Notes under the pieces: generated by a model
The model's database searches: none
Told to the model about the DNA's origin: nothing
Seen by the model: only the letters and a program-made list of their open reading frames with translations
In this document: positions 43,063 to 52,457 of the stretch, one piece after another
Position numbering within the stretch: the first letter of the stretch is position 1
How the letters are laid out: each line of letters starts with the position of its first letter
Source: Actinoplanes sp. M2I2
Lineage (GTDB): Bacteria > Actinomycetota > Actinomycetes > Mycobacteriales > Micromonosporaceae
DNA: 64,000 nucleotides
Assembly: GCF_023544445.1 (NCBI RefSeq)
Contig: NZ_JALPVJ010000004.1
Location: forward strand, 1-64,000
Direction of reading: 5' to 3'
Made by a program: the position numbers and the translations under genes

Positions 43063-43959
43063 TCACTCCTTCTCATTCTCGGACACTGTCCGCAGCCTCG
43101 GCGAGCCGGTCGCGCGCCAGACCGCGAGCGCGTCGGCGGTGGCGGTGACGTCGTGGACGCGCACCCCCCAGGCCCCGGCGGCCGCCGCGAGCACCGAGGT
43201 GGCCAGGGTCGCGGCCTCGCGCTCCTCGGTCGGGCGCGGGCTCCCGTCCGGGCCGGGCAGCAGCCGGCCCAGATAGGTCTTGCGGCTGGCCGCGAAGAGC
43301 ACCGGGTAGCCCAGGCCGACGAGGACGTCGAGGTGGGCGCTGAGCGCCCAGTTGTGCTCGGCCGTCTTGGCGAATCCCAGTCCCGGGTCGAGAATGATCT
43401 GTCCGGGGTCGACCCCGGCCGCGAGCGCGTCGCCGACCCGGTCGAGCAGCTCGTCGCGCACCTCGGCGACGACATCGGCATAGACGGCGAGCTGGGTCAT
43501 GTGGCGCGAGTGGCCCCGCCAGTGCATGAGGATCCACGGGCAGCCGACCTCGGCCGCGACGCCGGCCATGCCCCGGTCGGCCAGCCCGCCCGACACATCG
43601 TTGATCACGGTCGCGCCCGCCTCGAGAGCCGCCCGCGCGACCGCCGCCCGGGTGGTGTCGATGCTCAGCGGCACGCCGGCCGCGGCCAGCCGCGCGATCA
43701 CCGGCACCACGCGCGCGATCTCGGTCTCGGCGTCCACTCGCTCGGCTCCCGGCCGGGTCGACTCGCCACCCACGTCCACGATGTCCGCGCCGGCCCGATG
43801 CAGCTCGACACCGTGCCGGACGGCGGCTTCCACGTCCGTGTATTTCCCGCCGTCCGAGAAGGAGTCGGGCGTGACGTTGAGGATCCCCATCACGACCGGG
43901 TGATCCACGTGCATCAGTGCGCGCCCCGCGACCTGCGCATCCGTCGGCTCAGTCGTCAC
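43063..43959 (-). CDS. folP: Dihydropteroate synthase
   Basis: Joins hydroxymethyldihydropterin pyrophosphate with p-aminobenzoate; target of sulfonamides. Signatures GILNVTPDSFSDGG, DVGGESTRPGA, DTTRAAVA and DPGLGFAKTAEHN with the SRK loop (FAASRKTYLG). About 298 residues from the GTG at 43959, which follows a TACCCT box by six bases; an in-frame codon at 43992 is possible. In mycobacteria folE is the next gene upstream, but here 14.7 kb of other genes lie between. Confidence 0.96.
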   Translation of the reverse strand: MTTEPTDAQVAGRALMHVDHPVVMGILNVTPDSFSDGGKYTDVEAAVRHGVELHRAGADIVDVGGESTRPGAERVDAETEIARVVPVIARLAAAGVPLSIDTTRAAVARAALEAGATVINDVSGGLADRGMAGVAAEVGCPWILMHWRGHSRHMTQLAVYADVVAEVRDELLDRVGDALAAGVDPGQIILDPGLGFAKTAEHNWALSAHLDVLVGLGYPVLFAASRKTYLGRLLPGPDGSPRPTEEREAATLATSVLAAAAGAWGVRVHDVTATADALAVWRATGSPRLRTVSENEKE

Positions 43960-43965
43960 GCCACG

Positions 43966-43971
43966 AGGGTA
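43966..43971 (-). promoter_or_regulatory. Candidate leaderless -10 box of folP
   Basis: Minus strand TACCCT, six bases before the GTG at 43959. There is no ribosome site. This would give folP its own promoter after separation from folE. Confidence 0.4.
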
Positions 43972-44130
43972 CGGCGGGCGTGGTTGTCGCACGTGCGTAC
44001 GATGTCCGGTAACTCAACTTCATGCACGCCATCACCTTCCGTAACGTTTCCGACGCTTGTAGCCAAGAACGACGGGCCGTACGCTTCGGAACCAGGCATC
44101 ATTTGCAGGAACCGGAGAGAGCAGACGAGC

Positions 44131-44259
44131 ATGGCAATGCCCGAACGGCTCACTCGACGCGCCGGGTGGGAAGTAGCACGATATGGGCGATGCCGTGAAG
44201 CTTCACAACTGCAGCGTGCCCGAAACCCCCTAGCCGGGCACGGGGAGGTTTACCGATGA
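44131..44259 (+). CDS. Possible 42-residue leader ORF before the pilin gene
   Basis: ATG at 44131 opens a 42-codon frame, basic and hydrophilic (MAMPERLTRRAGWEVARYGR), whose TGA overlaps the ATG of the pilin-like gene in the ATGA manner seen throughout the window. It could be a leader for translational coupling. The ribosome site is poor, composition is not clearly protein-like, and the pilin gene has its own GGGGAGG, so this may be chance. Confidence 0.25.
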   Translation: MAMPERLTRRAGWEVARYGRCREASQLQRARNPLAGHGEVYR

Positions 44260-44549
44260 TCGCCACTGAGCTCGCCACGCAGGCAGCGGCCATGCTGGAG
44301 CAGGCCACGCTCGCCGCACCCGAACCCAAGGGCATCAACACCGAAGGCATCGTCACCTTCTTCGCCAGCAACATCGCGCCGATCCTGCTCGCCGTCCTCG
44401 GCGTGATCTTCATCGGCCGGGCGAGTCGCGGCGAGATCTCCAAGGTGCTGACGAGTTCGGCCATCGCCATCGTGGGCCTGGCCTTCATCGCCGGCGCCGC
44501 GACCCTGTTCTTCGTCGGCGACGCCCTGATCAAGCTGATCTTCAACTGA
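44256..44549 (+). CDS. VirB2/TrbC-like pilin-type small membrane protein
   Basis: 97 residues with two hydrophobic helices (about 36-54 and 67-90) separated by a short charged loop GRASRGEISK, and a longer N-terminal part. This is the size and layout of TrbC/VirB2 major pilins and their Gram-positive counterparts, and the position directly before VirB3-like and VirB4 genes fits. ATG with GGGGAGG eight bases upstream. First clear gene of the secretion-like operon. In Gram-positive systems the protein probably forms part of the membrane channel rather than a pilus. Confidence 0.65.
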   Translation: MIATELATQAAAMLEQATLAAPEPKGINTEGIVTFFASNIAPILLAVLGVIFIGRASRGEISKVLTSSAIAIVGLAFIAGAATLFFVGDALIKLIFN

Positions 44550-44550
44550 G

Positions 44551-44913
44551 ATGCGGCTTCGTACCGACGACGACATCTATCGGGCGCGCCTCGTATACCT
44601 GGGCCCCCCGGGTTACACCCTGCCCATCCACCTGCCGTACGCGCAGTACGGCATGTTCGTGGCGCTGGTCCCGCTCTTCATGTTCGTCCACTACCTGATG
44701 ACCTTCGAGTTCGATCCCTTCCCGGCCTGGGAAATCGCGCTCGCCATGGTCACGACCTCGTACGTGTTCCGCCACGTCGACCCCGACCGTCCGGCCCGGG
44801 TCGTCATCCGGACCGCTCTCACCGACTGGCGCCGCACCCGCGAGCCCGCGGTCGAACGACGCGATCCGAGACTTGTCGCCACTCGCATCCGGGTTCGGGA
44901 GGAGTTGGTATGA
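44551..44913 (+). CDS. VirB3/PrgI-like small membrane protein
   Basis: 120 residues: a 30-residue N-terminal cytoplasmic part (YRARLVYLGPPGYTLPIHLPY), two adjacent membrane spans (about 33-50 and 60-74), and a basic C-terminal tail. VirB3 and PrgI are the usual partners between VirB2 and VirB4, and this gene has their size, span number and place. Sequence similarity is too weak to be sure. It starts one base after the pilin stop. Confidence 0.55.
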   Translation: MRLRTDDDIYRARLVYLGPPGYTLPIHLPYAQYGMFVALVPLFMFVHYLMTFEFDPFPAWEIALAMVTTSYVFRHVDPDRPARVVIRTALTDWRRTREPAVERRDPRLVATRIRVREELV

Positions 44914-44947
44914 CCAGTTCATTCGCACGCTCCTACGGGGCTGACGC

Positions 44948-47900
44948 ATGACCGGACCCCTTCCGCACGGGCGTCCCCGCGCGGATGCCGACACGCAGGG
45001 CAGGCAGAGTAACGGAGTGCGCTCGAACCACTACTCCTCGTCAGAGTCCGCGGAGGAGCCCGCCGAGGAATTCGTCGCCGCGCCGGGGCACGGCGCGGTC
45101 GGGGTCTTCCAGTCGCCGCAACCGGTGCGCCGGGGCGGTGGCGCGGTCGATCCGGCACTCGACATCGATTCGCCGTTCCTGGATCTGTTCGGCGGGGCCG
45201 CCCCGCCCACACCGATCAAGTCCATCGATCCGGGGCATTCCCGCGCCGACGACCGGCAAACCGATCCCGACTTCGATTTCGACTTCGGATTCGACTTCGA
45301 CGATCGGCCCGCGGCTTCCGTCTCGTCGCCACCGGCCGCCGAGACGCCGCACGCTCCTGAGGCGCCGCCTGTCTTGCAGACGCCGGTCTCCGCACCGCCT
45401 GACTCGCAGACGCCGGTCTCCGCGCCGCCTGTCTCGCAGACGCCGGTCTCCGCACCGCCTGCTTCTTCGCCGCCGCGTTTTCTGCCCGAGGTCGAGCCGG
45501 TTCTTCCGCTGCCGGCGGCGCCCGGGCCGGAACCGGTGCGGGGAGAGGCCGCCGAGCCCCGCCCGGTCGCGTTCGCCCCGGCTCCCACTCCCCTCGCCGG
45601 GCCGCCCGTGGCCGGCCCCCCGGTAACTCAGCCCCCGGTGACTCAGCCTGCGGTCGCGTTGCCCCCGGTGGACGAGCCGCCGGTGTCGTCCCCGCCGATC
45701 GCTCTGCCCCTTGCGTCGTCGGCGCCCGCCGTCGACGCGCCGGTGTCGTCACCCCCGCACACGCCCGCGACCGACTTCGACGGGCCGGCCGAGCGCTGGG
45801 CCGCGCCCGAGCCGCCGTCGTTCAGCCGGGCGCCGGTTGGGCCCCAGGCCGACTACTTCCAGGAGAACGGCGGCGGGCCGAACGGCGCCACCGCGGCCGA
45901 CGCTGATTTCGAGGACTGGCCCGACTTCGACGACTGGCCGCCGACGCCCCGGGCGGGCGCGGCCACGCCGTCCCCCTCCGTCTCCGCGCCGCCGGTGTCG
46001 ACTCCGCCGCTGTGGCAGACCGTGGGCGGTCCGGCCCCCGTACGCCACGACGAGGTCACGCCGGCGCAGACCGGGCCGGTCGAGGCGTACGCCCCGCAGG
46101 CGCCCCCGGCTGAGACCCCTCTGCCCGTACCGGCCACCGACCGCGCGCCGGCCAAGCGCAAGGAGAAGTCCCCGGCCCGGCGCAAGAAAGAGGTGCCCGC
46201 CCAGCGGGACATCAAGACGCCCAAGTCGCTGACGCTGCGGCCCAACAAGCTGAAGTTCAACGACCGGGACCCGGTCATGGAGCTCGAGATCAGTGAGATC
46301 GCCGGGCACCTGACCTTCACCCAGAGCACGGTCACCGCCTGGTACTTCCTGCCCGAGGTGCGCTGGGCGTTCCGGCCCGACGCCGAACGGGAGGCGCTGC
46401 TCAGCGCGATCTCCGAGCAGTACGCCGGGCTGGCCGGATTCCGGCTGCACCTGCGCCGCACCAACCGGCCGTTCCCGGCCGACGAGTGGGCCCGGACGGT
46501 CGACTCGTTCACGGCCAAGCCGCTGCCCGACGTGCGCGGCGGCACCTCCTGGTCCGACCACCTCGTGGCCGCCCAGCGGCACCTGCTCTCGGTCAACCAC
46601 GCCGAGGGGCAGACCTACCTGGGAGTGACGTTCGCGCGGCGCTCGCTCGGCGACACGTTCTCCGAGCGGATCCTGCGGATGTTCGGCAAGGGCACGTCCG
46701 ACGGCGAACGGCGCAAGCTCAACCGCGCGGTCGAGCAGTTCGACGAGGTGCTGAACGCGTTCGGCATGCGCGGCCGGCGGGTCACCCCGCAGGAGCTGGA
46801 GTGGCTGCTGTTCCGTTCGGTGGCGCTCTGCATGGCGCCGCCCGGACCGCTGTCGCCGGTCACGAACGGGCAGTGGGACACCGGCGACCTGCTGGCCCTG
46901 ACCGAGCAGGTGGAGCGCTACCGGACGCCGTACGGTTCGACCGTGAAGCTCGTCAACCGGATGACCGGGGAGGAACGGCACGTCGCCGTGCTCTCGGTCG
47001 GCCGGATGGAGCCGCTGGAGATCCCCGAGAAGCACGAGCCGTGGATGCACTTCCACGAGCGCCTGCCCTGGCCGATGGAGCTCTCGTCGCGGATCGACAT
47101 CCTCGGCTCGGGCAGCTCGTTCAAGAATCTGGAGCACCGCCTCCGGATGATCCGGTCGCAGCAGCTCGACTACGCCGAGCACGGCATCGACGCGCCGCCC
47201 GAGCTGGAACGCCTGGCCAAGCGCGCGCTGGTGATCGGCGACGAGATGACCACCGGCCTGCCGGTCGAATCGGCCCGGGCGCACGGCTGGCACCGCATCG
47301 CCGTCGGCGGCGCCACCCGCGAGGAATGCCTGGAACGGGCCCGCCGGCTCATCCAGCTCTACTCCCGGGAGCTGCGGATCTCGCTGCAGCACCCGAAGAA
47401 CCAGGACCAGCTGGCCCGCGAGTTCATCCCCGGCGAGCCGATCGCGAACACCGGCTACGTGCGCCGCATGCCGGTCAAGCTGCTGGCCGCGGCAGTGCCG
47501 CAGGCGGCGTCGACGGTGGGCGACCGCCGGGGCGACCTCATCGGCCGAACCTCGGGAACGTGCCGCCGCCCGGTCTTCCTCGACCTGCACTTCCCGATGG
47601 AGGTGCGCGAACGATCCGGCCTCGGCGTCTTCGTGGCCGAGCCCGGCGGTGGCAAGTCGACGCTGATGGGCGCGCTGGGCTACCTCAACGCCCGTCGCGG
47701 CGTGCAGGTGACCCTGCTCGACCCGTCCGGACCGCTGGCCCGGCTGTGCCAGATGCCGGAGCTGCGCCCCTACTCGCGGGTCCTCAACCTGACCGGCTCG
47801 GAACAGGGCACGCTCGCCCCGTACGCGCTGATCCCCACCCCCGTACGGTCGGAGTTCGCCACCGGCCCGTCCGGCGACCGCGAGTTCGAGATCGCGGTCT

Positions 47901-48808
47901 CCAACGCCCGCGCCGAGCGCCGCATGCTGGTGCAGGACATCTGCTCGATGCTGGTGCCGCCGCAGGTGGCCAAGGAGGCGTCCACGGCGACGCTGCTGCG
48001 GCACGCCGTCCGCCAGGTGCCGGCCGAGGAGACGTCCACCCTCGACGACGTCGTGCGTACCCTCCAGGGCCTCGACGACGACGGCAAGGAGCTGGCCAAC
48101 CTGCTCCTGGACACCGCCGAGATGCCGCTGGCGCTGCTGTTCTTCGGCTCGCCACCGCAGCACCTGCTCGGCGCCGACGCGGCCCTCACGGTCATCACGA
48201 TGGCCGGGCTCCGGCTGCCCGACCTCAAGATCGAGCGCGAGTACTGGTCGGCCGAGGAATCACTGGCGCTGCCCATGCTGCACACGGCCCACCGTCTGGC
48301 GGTCCGGCGCTGCTACGGCGGCCCGATGTCGTCCCGCAAGATGGTCGGCCTGGACGAGGCCCACTTCATGGAGGGCTGGCGGTCCGGGCGCTCCTTCCTC
48401 GTACGCCTGGCCCGCGACTCCCGGAAGTGGAACCTCGCCGCCCTGGTCGCGTCGCAGAACCCGCGCGACATCCTGGGCCTCGACGTGCAGAACCTGGTGT
48501 CCACGGTCTTCGTGGGCCGCATCGCCGAGGACCAGGAGATCGCCTCGGAGGCCCTGAGGCTGCTGCGGGTGCCCGTGCACGACGGCTACGAGGCGACGCT
48601 GGCCTCACTGTCCCAGGTGGACACGTCGTCGTCCTCGAGGCTCGGATTCCGCGAGTTCGTGATGCGGGATGTCGACGGTCGCGTCCAGAAGGTGCGTGTC
48701 GACGTGTCGTACGTTGAAGGTCTGCTGGAGCACCTCGACACGACGCCGGCGGCCGCCAAGGCGACGCCCTCGGCCATTGCGATGTCGCCGTCCGACCTGG
48801 AGGTTTGA
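44948..48808 (+). CDS. VirB4/TraC-type secretion ATPase with long Pro-rich N-terminal region
   Basis: 1286 residues. Residues 1 to about 410 are disordered, rich in Pro, Ala, Val and Asp, with an Asp/Phe cluster near 100 and three 10-residue QTPVSAPP repeats near 140-170, ending in a Lys/Arg patch. The ATPase starts near 417 (SLTLRPNKLKFNDRDP). Walker A is AEPGGGKSTLMGAL at about 898, Walker B MVGLDEAHF near 1135, and ASQNPRDIL follows. VirB4 proteins energise assembly and substrate passage in type IV secretion. The N-terminal extension is absent from typical VirB4. It starts 34 bases after the VirB3-like gene. Confidence 0.85.
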   Translation: MTGPLPHGRPRADADTQGRQSNGVRSNHYSSSESAEEPAEEFVAAPGHGAVGVFQSPQPVRRGGGAVDPALDIDSPFLDLFGGAAPPTPIKSIDPGHSRADDRQTDPDFDFDFGFDFDDRPAASVSSPPAAETPHAPEAPPVLQTPVSAPPDSQTPVSAPPVSQTPVSAPPASSPPRFLPEVEPVLPLPAAPGPEPVRGEAAEPRPVAFAPAPTPLAGPPVAGPPVTQPPVTQPAVALPPVDEPPVSSPPIALPLASSAPAVDAPVSSPPHTPATDFDGPAERWAAPEPPSFSRAPVGPQADYFQENGGGPNGATAADADFEDWPDFDDWPPTPRAGAATPSPSVSAPPVSTPPLWQTVGGPAPVRHDEVTPAQTGPVEAYAPQAPPAETPLPVPATDRAPAKRKEKSPARRKKEVPAQRDIKTPKSLTLRPNKLKFNDRDPVMELEISEIAGHLTFTQSTVTAWYFLPEVRWAFRPDAEREALLSAISEQYAGLAGFRLHLRRTNRPFPADEWARTVDSFTAKPLPDVRGGTSWSDHLVAAQRHLLSVNHAEGQTYLGVTFARRSLGDTFSERILRMFGKGTSDGERRKLNRAVEQFDEVLNAFGMRGRRVTPQELEWLLFRSVALCMAPPGPLSPVTNGQWDTGDLLALTEQVERYRTPYGSTVKLVNRMTGEERHVAVLSVGRMEPLEIPEKHEPWMHFHERLPWPMELSSRIDILGSGSSFKNLEHRLRMIRSQQLDYAEHGIDAPPELERLAKRALVIGDEMTTGLPVESARAHGWHRIAVGGATREECLERARRLIQLYSRELRISLQHPKNQDQLAREFIPGEPIANTGYVRRMPVKLLAAAVPQAASTVGDRRGDLIGRTSGTCRRPVFLDLHFPMEVRERSGLGVFVAEPGGGKSTLMGALGYLNARRGVQVTLLDPSGPLARLCQMPELRPYSRVLNLTGSEQGTLAPYALIPTPVRSEFATGPSGDREFEIAVSNARAERRMLVQDICSMLVPPQVAKEASTATLLRHAVRQVPAEETSTLDDVVRTLQGLDDDGKELANLLLDTAEMPLALLFFGSPPQHLLGADAALTVITMAGLRLPDLKIEREYWSAEESLALPMLHTAHRLAVRRCYGGPMSSRKMVGLDEAHFMEGWRSGRSFLVRLARDSRKWNLAALVASQNPRDILGLDVQNLVSTVFVGRIAEDQEIASEALRLLRVPVHDGYEATLASLSQVDTSSSSRLGFREFVMRDVDGRVQKVRVDVSYVEGLLEHLDTTPAAAKATPSAIAMSPSDLEV
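45361..45450 (+). repeat. Three 30-bp coding repeats in the VirB4-like gene
   Basis: Three tandem 30-base units (45361-45390, 45391-45420, 45421-45450) sharing CAGACGCCGGTCTC, with the start of a fourth. They encode QTPVSAPP-containing decapeptides in the disordered region. Confidence 0.85.
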
Positions 48809-48809
48809 G

Positions 48810-50795
48810 ATGGTGCGGCGGGGATTGGCGCTGCTGGCCACGATGGCCGTCATGGTCGTGGCGTCGATCGCGTGGGCGGTGGCCGCCCCGGCGGCCTCGG
48901 CCGCGCCGGTGGAACTGCCGTCCCGGGCGCCGGGCGGCGCCTGCAGCCTCGAGGAGTGGCAGCAAAACGTCACGGGGTGTGTCGGCCGACTGACTGCTGT
49001 CGCCGAAAGCAGAGCGACCTGTCTGAATCCTCCGACCCCGAGCACCCCGGATTCAGGACTTGCTGGATGGTTCGCCGAGCGTCCCGCGTCTTCGACGAAG
49101 AACGGACCGCAGGGTCTCTACAGCCAGTACGGGTACGCCGGATACAGCTACACCACGTATGACCTCGAGAGTGGGTGCGCCTCCACTCTGGTCAATCCCG
49201 ACTACAAGTTCGAGACGACCATCGCCAACGGCGAGTTCATGATTGCCACCGCCGTCATCGGCGCCTCCAATGCCCTTCGGGAGCGCGCATGGGATCCCGC
49301 CTCCCTGTGGGGATGGGCCGACACGCTGGTCGACCAAGCCACGAAGGCAGTCTACGAAAAGGTGTTCAGCGTCTTCGGCGTCATCACCCTGGGAATTGTG
49401 GGCCTCTATCTGCTCTGGCGTTCCCGACAGGCTGACATGGGAGCCGCCACAACAACTGCCGGCTGGGCGATCCTGGTCATGGTGGGCGTGACGGCCATTG
49501 CCGCTTGGCCCGTGCGGTCCGCGAACATCGCCGACCAGAGTCTCGTGACGACCCTCAGCGTCGTGCACGATGCCGTTGGTCCGAGAGCCGCAGACACTCC
49601 TGCGGATCTGTGTGATGACCCGACGCCCGGAGCGTGCGACGACAACCGGCCGCCGGCTGTCCGCGCGAGCGACACGGCCACCGAGACAATGCTCTATCGC
49701 AACTGGCTTCGAGGGCTGCTCGGATCCGCAGACAGTGAAACCGCCCAGAAGTATGGCCGAGCTCTCTACGACGCACGTTCTTTCTCCTGGCGGGATGCGG
49801 AACGCCTGCGGACGAACTCCAGTGACCGCGACGCGACCATCACCGCAAAAAACACGCAGTGGGAGAAAGTCGCCGAACAGATCAAGACCGAAGACCCAGA
49901 GGCCTATCAGTACCTACAGGGTCAGAACGGGATGGACCGGATCGGGGCGGGCTTCATCGCCGTCCTTGCAGCGGTCATGTTCGCCATGTTCGACCTGACA
50001 GCGTCGATTCTTGTGCTTCTCGGCTTCTTGATCTTCCGATGGGCCGTGATCGCGGCACCGATTCTCGGAACCGTCGGCCTGCTACGCCCAGCGAACTCAG
50101 GTATCAAGCGCCTCGGTAACGCCGTTATCGCTGCCGTCTTCAACATCGCGATCTTCGGTACGGGCGCAGCGATCTACCTCTTCGCGGTCGACTTGATCAT
50201 GAACACGGCGACATTGCCCGGCTGGTTGCAGGTGGTGCTGGTATGGCTCTGCGGCGTGGTCGGCTGGCTGCTGCTTCGTCCTTACCGGCGCATCACCCAG
50301 CTCGGCGGCAAGGACGGCGCCCGCACTATCGCCACCGGCTCCTGGCACCGCAACTTCTTCCGGGACATTCGTGCGGCCTCCAAGCTTGACGGTTCCGATG
50401 GGGTTGACGAGCGGGGGCAGGTAATCGGCAAGGGCGGCCGAACGGTCTATGTCGATCAGACCAATCTGCGACCCGAGGCCCGCCTCGAAGATCCTTCCCA
50501 TTCGGCGAACCGCAGCAACCTGTCACCGGCAACCTCAGGCAGCTCTACCGGGGCATCGGCGCCGATCAGGCCCGATGGCAACGAGTCGGTGCGCGACAAC
50601 CACACGCCGGTGGTCACGGCGCCCGTCGCCGGTGCTACTCCGGCCGCCGGGCAGACGAATCGATCACGCGGCGCTACTGGCTGGACCGAGCCTGATGTGA
50701 GCGAACAGGCCTCGTCCTACGCGATCTATCGGCCTGAGACAGGCAGCACCACCGCCGAGCCGGCCACCCCGCGCATTCGTTCCGAGGCCAAGTGA
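48810..50795 (+). CDS. VirB6/TrbL-like polytopic membrane protein
   Basis: 661 residues: signal peptide or first span (AVMVVASIAWAVAAPAASAAPVELP), a Cys-containing extracytoplasmic region to about 180, then seven or more membrane spans between 185 and 500 (FGVITLGIVGLYLLWRS; AILVMVGVTAIAAWP; GAGFIAVLAAVMFAMFDL; ASILVLLGFLIFRWAVI; AVIAAVFNIAIFGTGAAIYLF; VVLVWLCGVVGWLLL) and a hydrophilic Ser/Ala/Pro tail. The span number and place after VirB4 fit the channel subunit VirB6. ATG one base after the VirB4 stop, GGAGG upstream. Codon use has noticeably more A/T at third positions than neighbouring core genes. Confidence 0.65.
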   Translation: MVRRGLALLATMAVMVVASIAWAVAAPAASAAPVELPSRAPGGACSLEEWQQNVTGCVGRLTAVAESRATCLNPPTPSTPDSGLAGWFAERPASSTKNGPQGLYSQYGYAGYSYTTYDLESGCASTLVNPDYKFETTIANGEFMIATAVIGASNALRERAWDPASLWGWADTLVDQATKAVYEKVFSVFGVITLGIVGLYLLWRSRQADMGAATTTAGWAILVMVGVTAIAAWPVRSANIADQSLVTTLSVVHDAVGPRAADTPADLCDDPTPGACDDNRPPAVRASDTATETMLYRNWLRGLLGSADSETAQKYGRALYDARSFSWRDAERLRTNSSDRDATITAKNTQWEKVAEQIKTEDPEAYQYLQGQNGMDRIGAGFIAVLAAVMFAMFDLTASILVLLGFLIFRWAVIAAPILGTVGLLRPANSGIKRLGNAVIAAVFNIAIFGTGAAIYLFAVDLIMNTATLPGWLQVVLVWLCGVVGWLLLRPYRRITQLGGKDGARTIATGSWHRNFFRDIRAASKLDGSDGVDERGQVIGKGGRTVYVDQTNLRPEARLEDPSHSANRSNLSPATSGSSTGASAPIRPDGNESVRDNHTPVVTAPVAGATPAAGQTNRSRGATGWTEPDVSEQASSYAIYRPETGSTTAEPATPRIRSEAK

Positions 50796-50799
50796 TCGC

Positions 50800-51345
50800 A
50801 TGCCCCGTTCTCTTGAATTAGGCCTCAACCGGATTTTCCGGTCGCGCTGGGGCGTGGCTGTCGTCCTCGGTGTCATTGTGCTGGCCATTGTCGGCCTCGC
50901 CCGATTGTTCTCCGACGGCGACGACTCGCAGCCCTCACTCGGCACGGCGTCGCCGGGCCCGGTGGTCAGTGTCGACCCGAAGGACGACGACAGCATCGTC
51001 AACACGGAGCCGCCCCCCAGCCCGTCGACCACCCCTGGGAGGGCGAAGCCGGAAGCCGTCGCTTACGCCTTCGCGTCCGCGTGGGTCGATCACCAGAACG
51101 TCACCCCGAAGGCCTGGCGCGCTCAACTGCTGCCAAACTCCACAACGAAAATCGCCGACGAACTCGAGGGAGTGGACCCGGCCGGTGTCCCGGCCGAGCG
51201 CGTCATCGGCCGTCCCAGCCTCGTGCCGGTCAGCGAGACCGTTGTGAACGCGGTCGTCACGATGGACACCGGGAAGCTCGGCTTGCGCCTGGTTGCCCCC
51301 GATGGGCACTGGCGTGTCGACGGGATCGACTGGAACCCGGCGTGA
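50800..51345 (+). CDS. Single-span membrane protein, VirB8-like by position and layout
   Basis: 181 residues: short basic cytoplasmic start, one membrane span (about 18-37), a Ser/Pro/Asp linker, then a compact extracytoplasmic domain from about 85 (AVAYAFASAWVDHQNVTPKAWRAQL) ending in LRLVAPDGHWRVDGIDWNPA. The domain pattern (helix pair followed by curved strands) suits the NTF2-like fold of VirB8 and TcpC, which bridge channel parts. No direct motif proves this. Starts four bases after the VirB6-like stop and overlaps the next gene by four. Confidence 0.5.
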   Translation: MPRSLELGLNRIFRSRWGVAVVLGVIVLAIVGLARLFSDGDDSQPSLGTASPGPVVSVDPKDDDSIVNTEPPPSPSTTPGRAKPEAVAYAFASAWVDHQNVTPKAWRAQLLPNSTTKIADELEGVDPAGVPAERVIGRPSLVPVSETVVNAVVTMDTGKLGLRLVAPDGHWRVDGIDWNPA

Positions 51346-52457
51346 GCGTTCCTCGGCCGCGAAAGATAGTCCTCCTCGTCGCCATCGTCGCGACGCTGAC
51401 CCTGCTGTGCTGTGGCGGTAGCGTCACTGCTTTGTTCATGAGCGGCTTCACCGACGAGGGCCAGAACAACCTCAACTCTGCGCTCGGCTGCGGCAAGGGC
51501 GGGCCGGTTGATCCCGACACCAAGCTCCCCCGCATTCGACCGTACGGTGCGGAGCAGATCCGGAACGCTGCCGTCATCATCAACGTGGGCGCTGACCTTA
51601 AGATGCCGCCCCGCGCGTGGGTCATCGCGGTAGCCACGGCGATGCAAGAATCCAGGCTCAACAATCTAGGCCATCTGGGTGCTCGAAACGACCACGATTC
51701 GCAGGGCCTGTTCCAGCAGCGGCCGAGCTCCGGTTGGGGCTCGGCGACGCAGGTCCGTAACCCGGTCTACGCGTCGACGAAGTTCTACAACAAGCTCAAG
51801 ACGATTCCGGGCTGGGAGAGGATGTCGCTCACGCGCGCCGCTCAGCGTGTGCAGATCAGCGCCTACCCGGACGCCTATGCCAAGCACGAGCCGACCGCGA
51901 CTCAGATCGTCAACCAACTCGCTGACGGTGCGGCGAACGCGGCCGGCGATTCGCTGGAGATGGTCTGCGCCTCGGGCGAGCAGATCGCCGCTTCCGGCTG
52001 GACTCGGCCGGTCGGTGCGGTCGTCGGCTCCGGGTTCCGCACGGCGTCGCGTCCCACTCACCAAGGCGTTGATCTGATCGCTGGAAAGCAGACCCCGATC
52101 ACGGCCGCGGCCAGCGGCATCGTTTCCAGGGTCAAGTGCGACGAGGACCACAACGGGCGGCAGACCTGCAACGTCGACGGCTACCCGGGTAAGGGTGGAT
52201 GCGGTTGGATGGTGGAGATCCAGCACGCTGGGAACGTCATGACGAGGTACTGCCACCTGATCGTGAGACCGTTCGTCCGGGAAGGCCAGGAGGTCACGGC
52301 CGGCGAGGTCATCGGCCGGGTGGGCAGCAGCGGCAACTCGTCGGGCCCGCACCTGCATTTCGAGGTGCACCTCAACAACGACCGGTCGAGTGCCGGCGCC
52401 ATCGACCCGGTCCGTTTCATGCGCGAGCAAGGCAGTCCGTTGGGAGGCGCGGGATGA
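51342..52457 (+). CDS. Cell-wall hydrolase: lytic-transglycosylase-like domain plus M23 peptidase
   Basis: 371 residues. One N-terminal membrane span (about 10-30), a lysozyme-like domain about 65-185 with the catalytic-looking Glu in AVATAMQESRLNN and the DHDSQGLFQQRPS stretch, then an M23 (lysostaphin-type) peptidase domain with HQGVDL near 240 and HLHFEVH near 337. This VirB1-like enzyme would open peptidoglycan for the channel; bifunctional versions are typical of Gram-positive conjugation systems. GTG overlaps the upstream stop (GTGA). Confidence 0.85.
   Translation: MSVPRPRKIVLLVAIVATLTLLCCGGSVTALFMSGFTDEGQNNLNSALGCGKGGPVDPDTKLPRIRPYGAEQIRNAAVIINVGADLKMPPRAWVIAVATAMQESRLNNLGHLGARNDHDSQGLFQQRPSSGWGSATQVRNPVYASTKFYNKLKTIPGWERMSLTRAAQRVQISAYPDAYAKHEPTATQIVNQLADGAANAAGDSLEMVCASGEQIAASGWTRPVGAVVGSGFRTASRPTHQGVDLIAGKQTPITAAASGIVSRVKCDEDHNGRQTCNVDGYPGKGGCGWMVEIQHAGNVMTRYCHLIVRPFVREGQEVTAGEVIGRVGSSGNSSGPHLHFEVHLNNDRSSAGAIDPVRFMREQGSPLGGAG

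Noticed and set aside
43960..44130. Searched as a left boundary of an integrated element (direct repeat, tRNA end, integrase)
   Set aside because: No tRNA fragment, no matching direct repeat near 57.0-58.7 kb that I could recognise, and no recombinase gene, so no attachment site is claimed.
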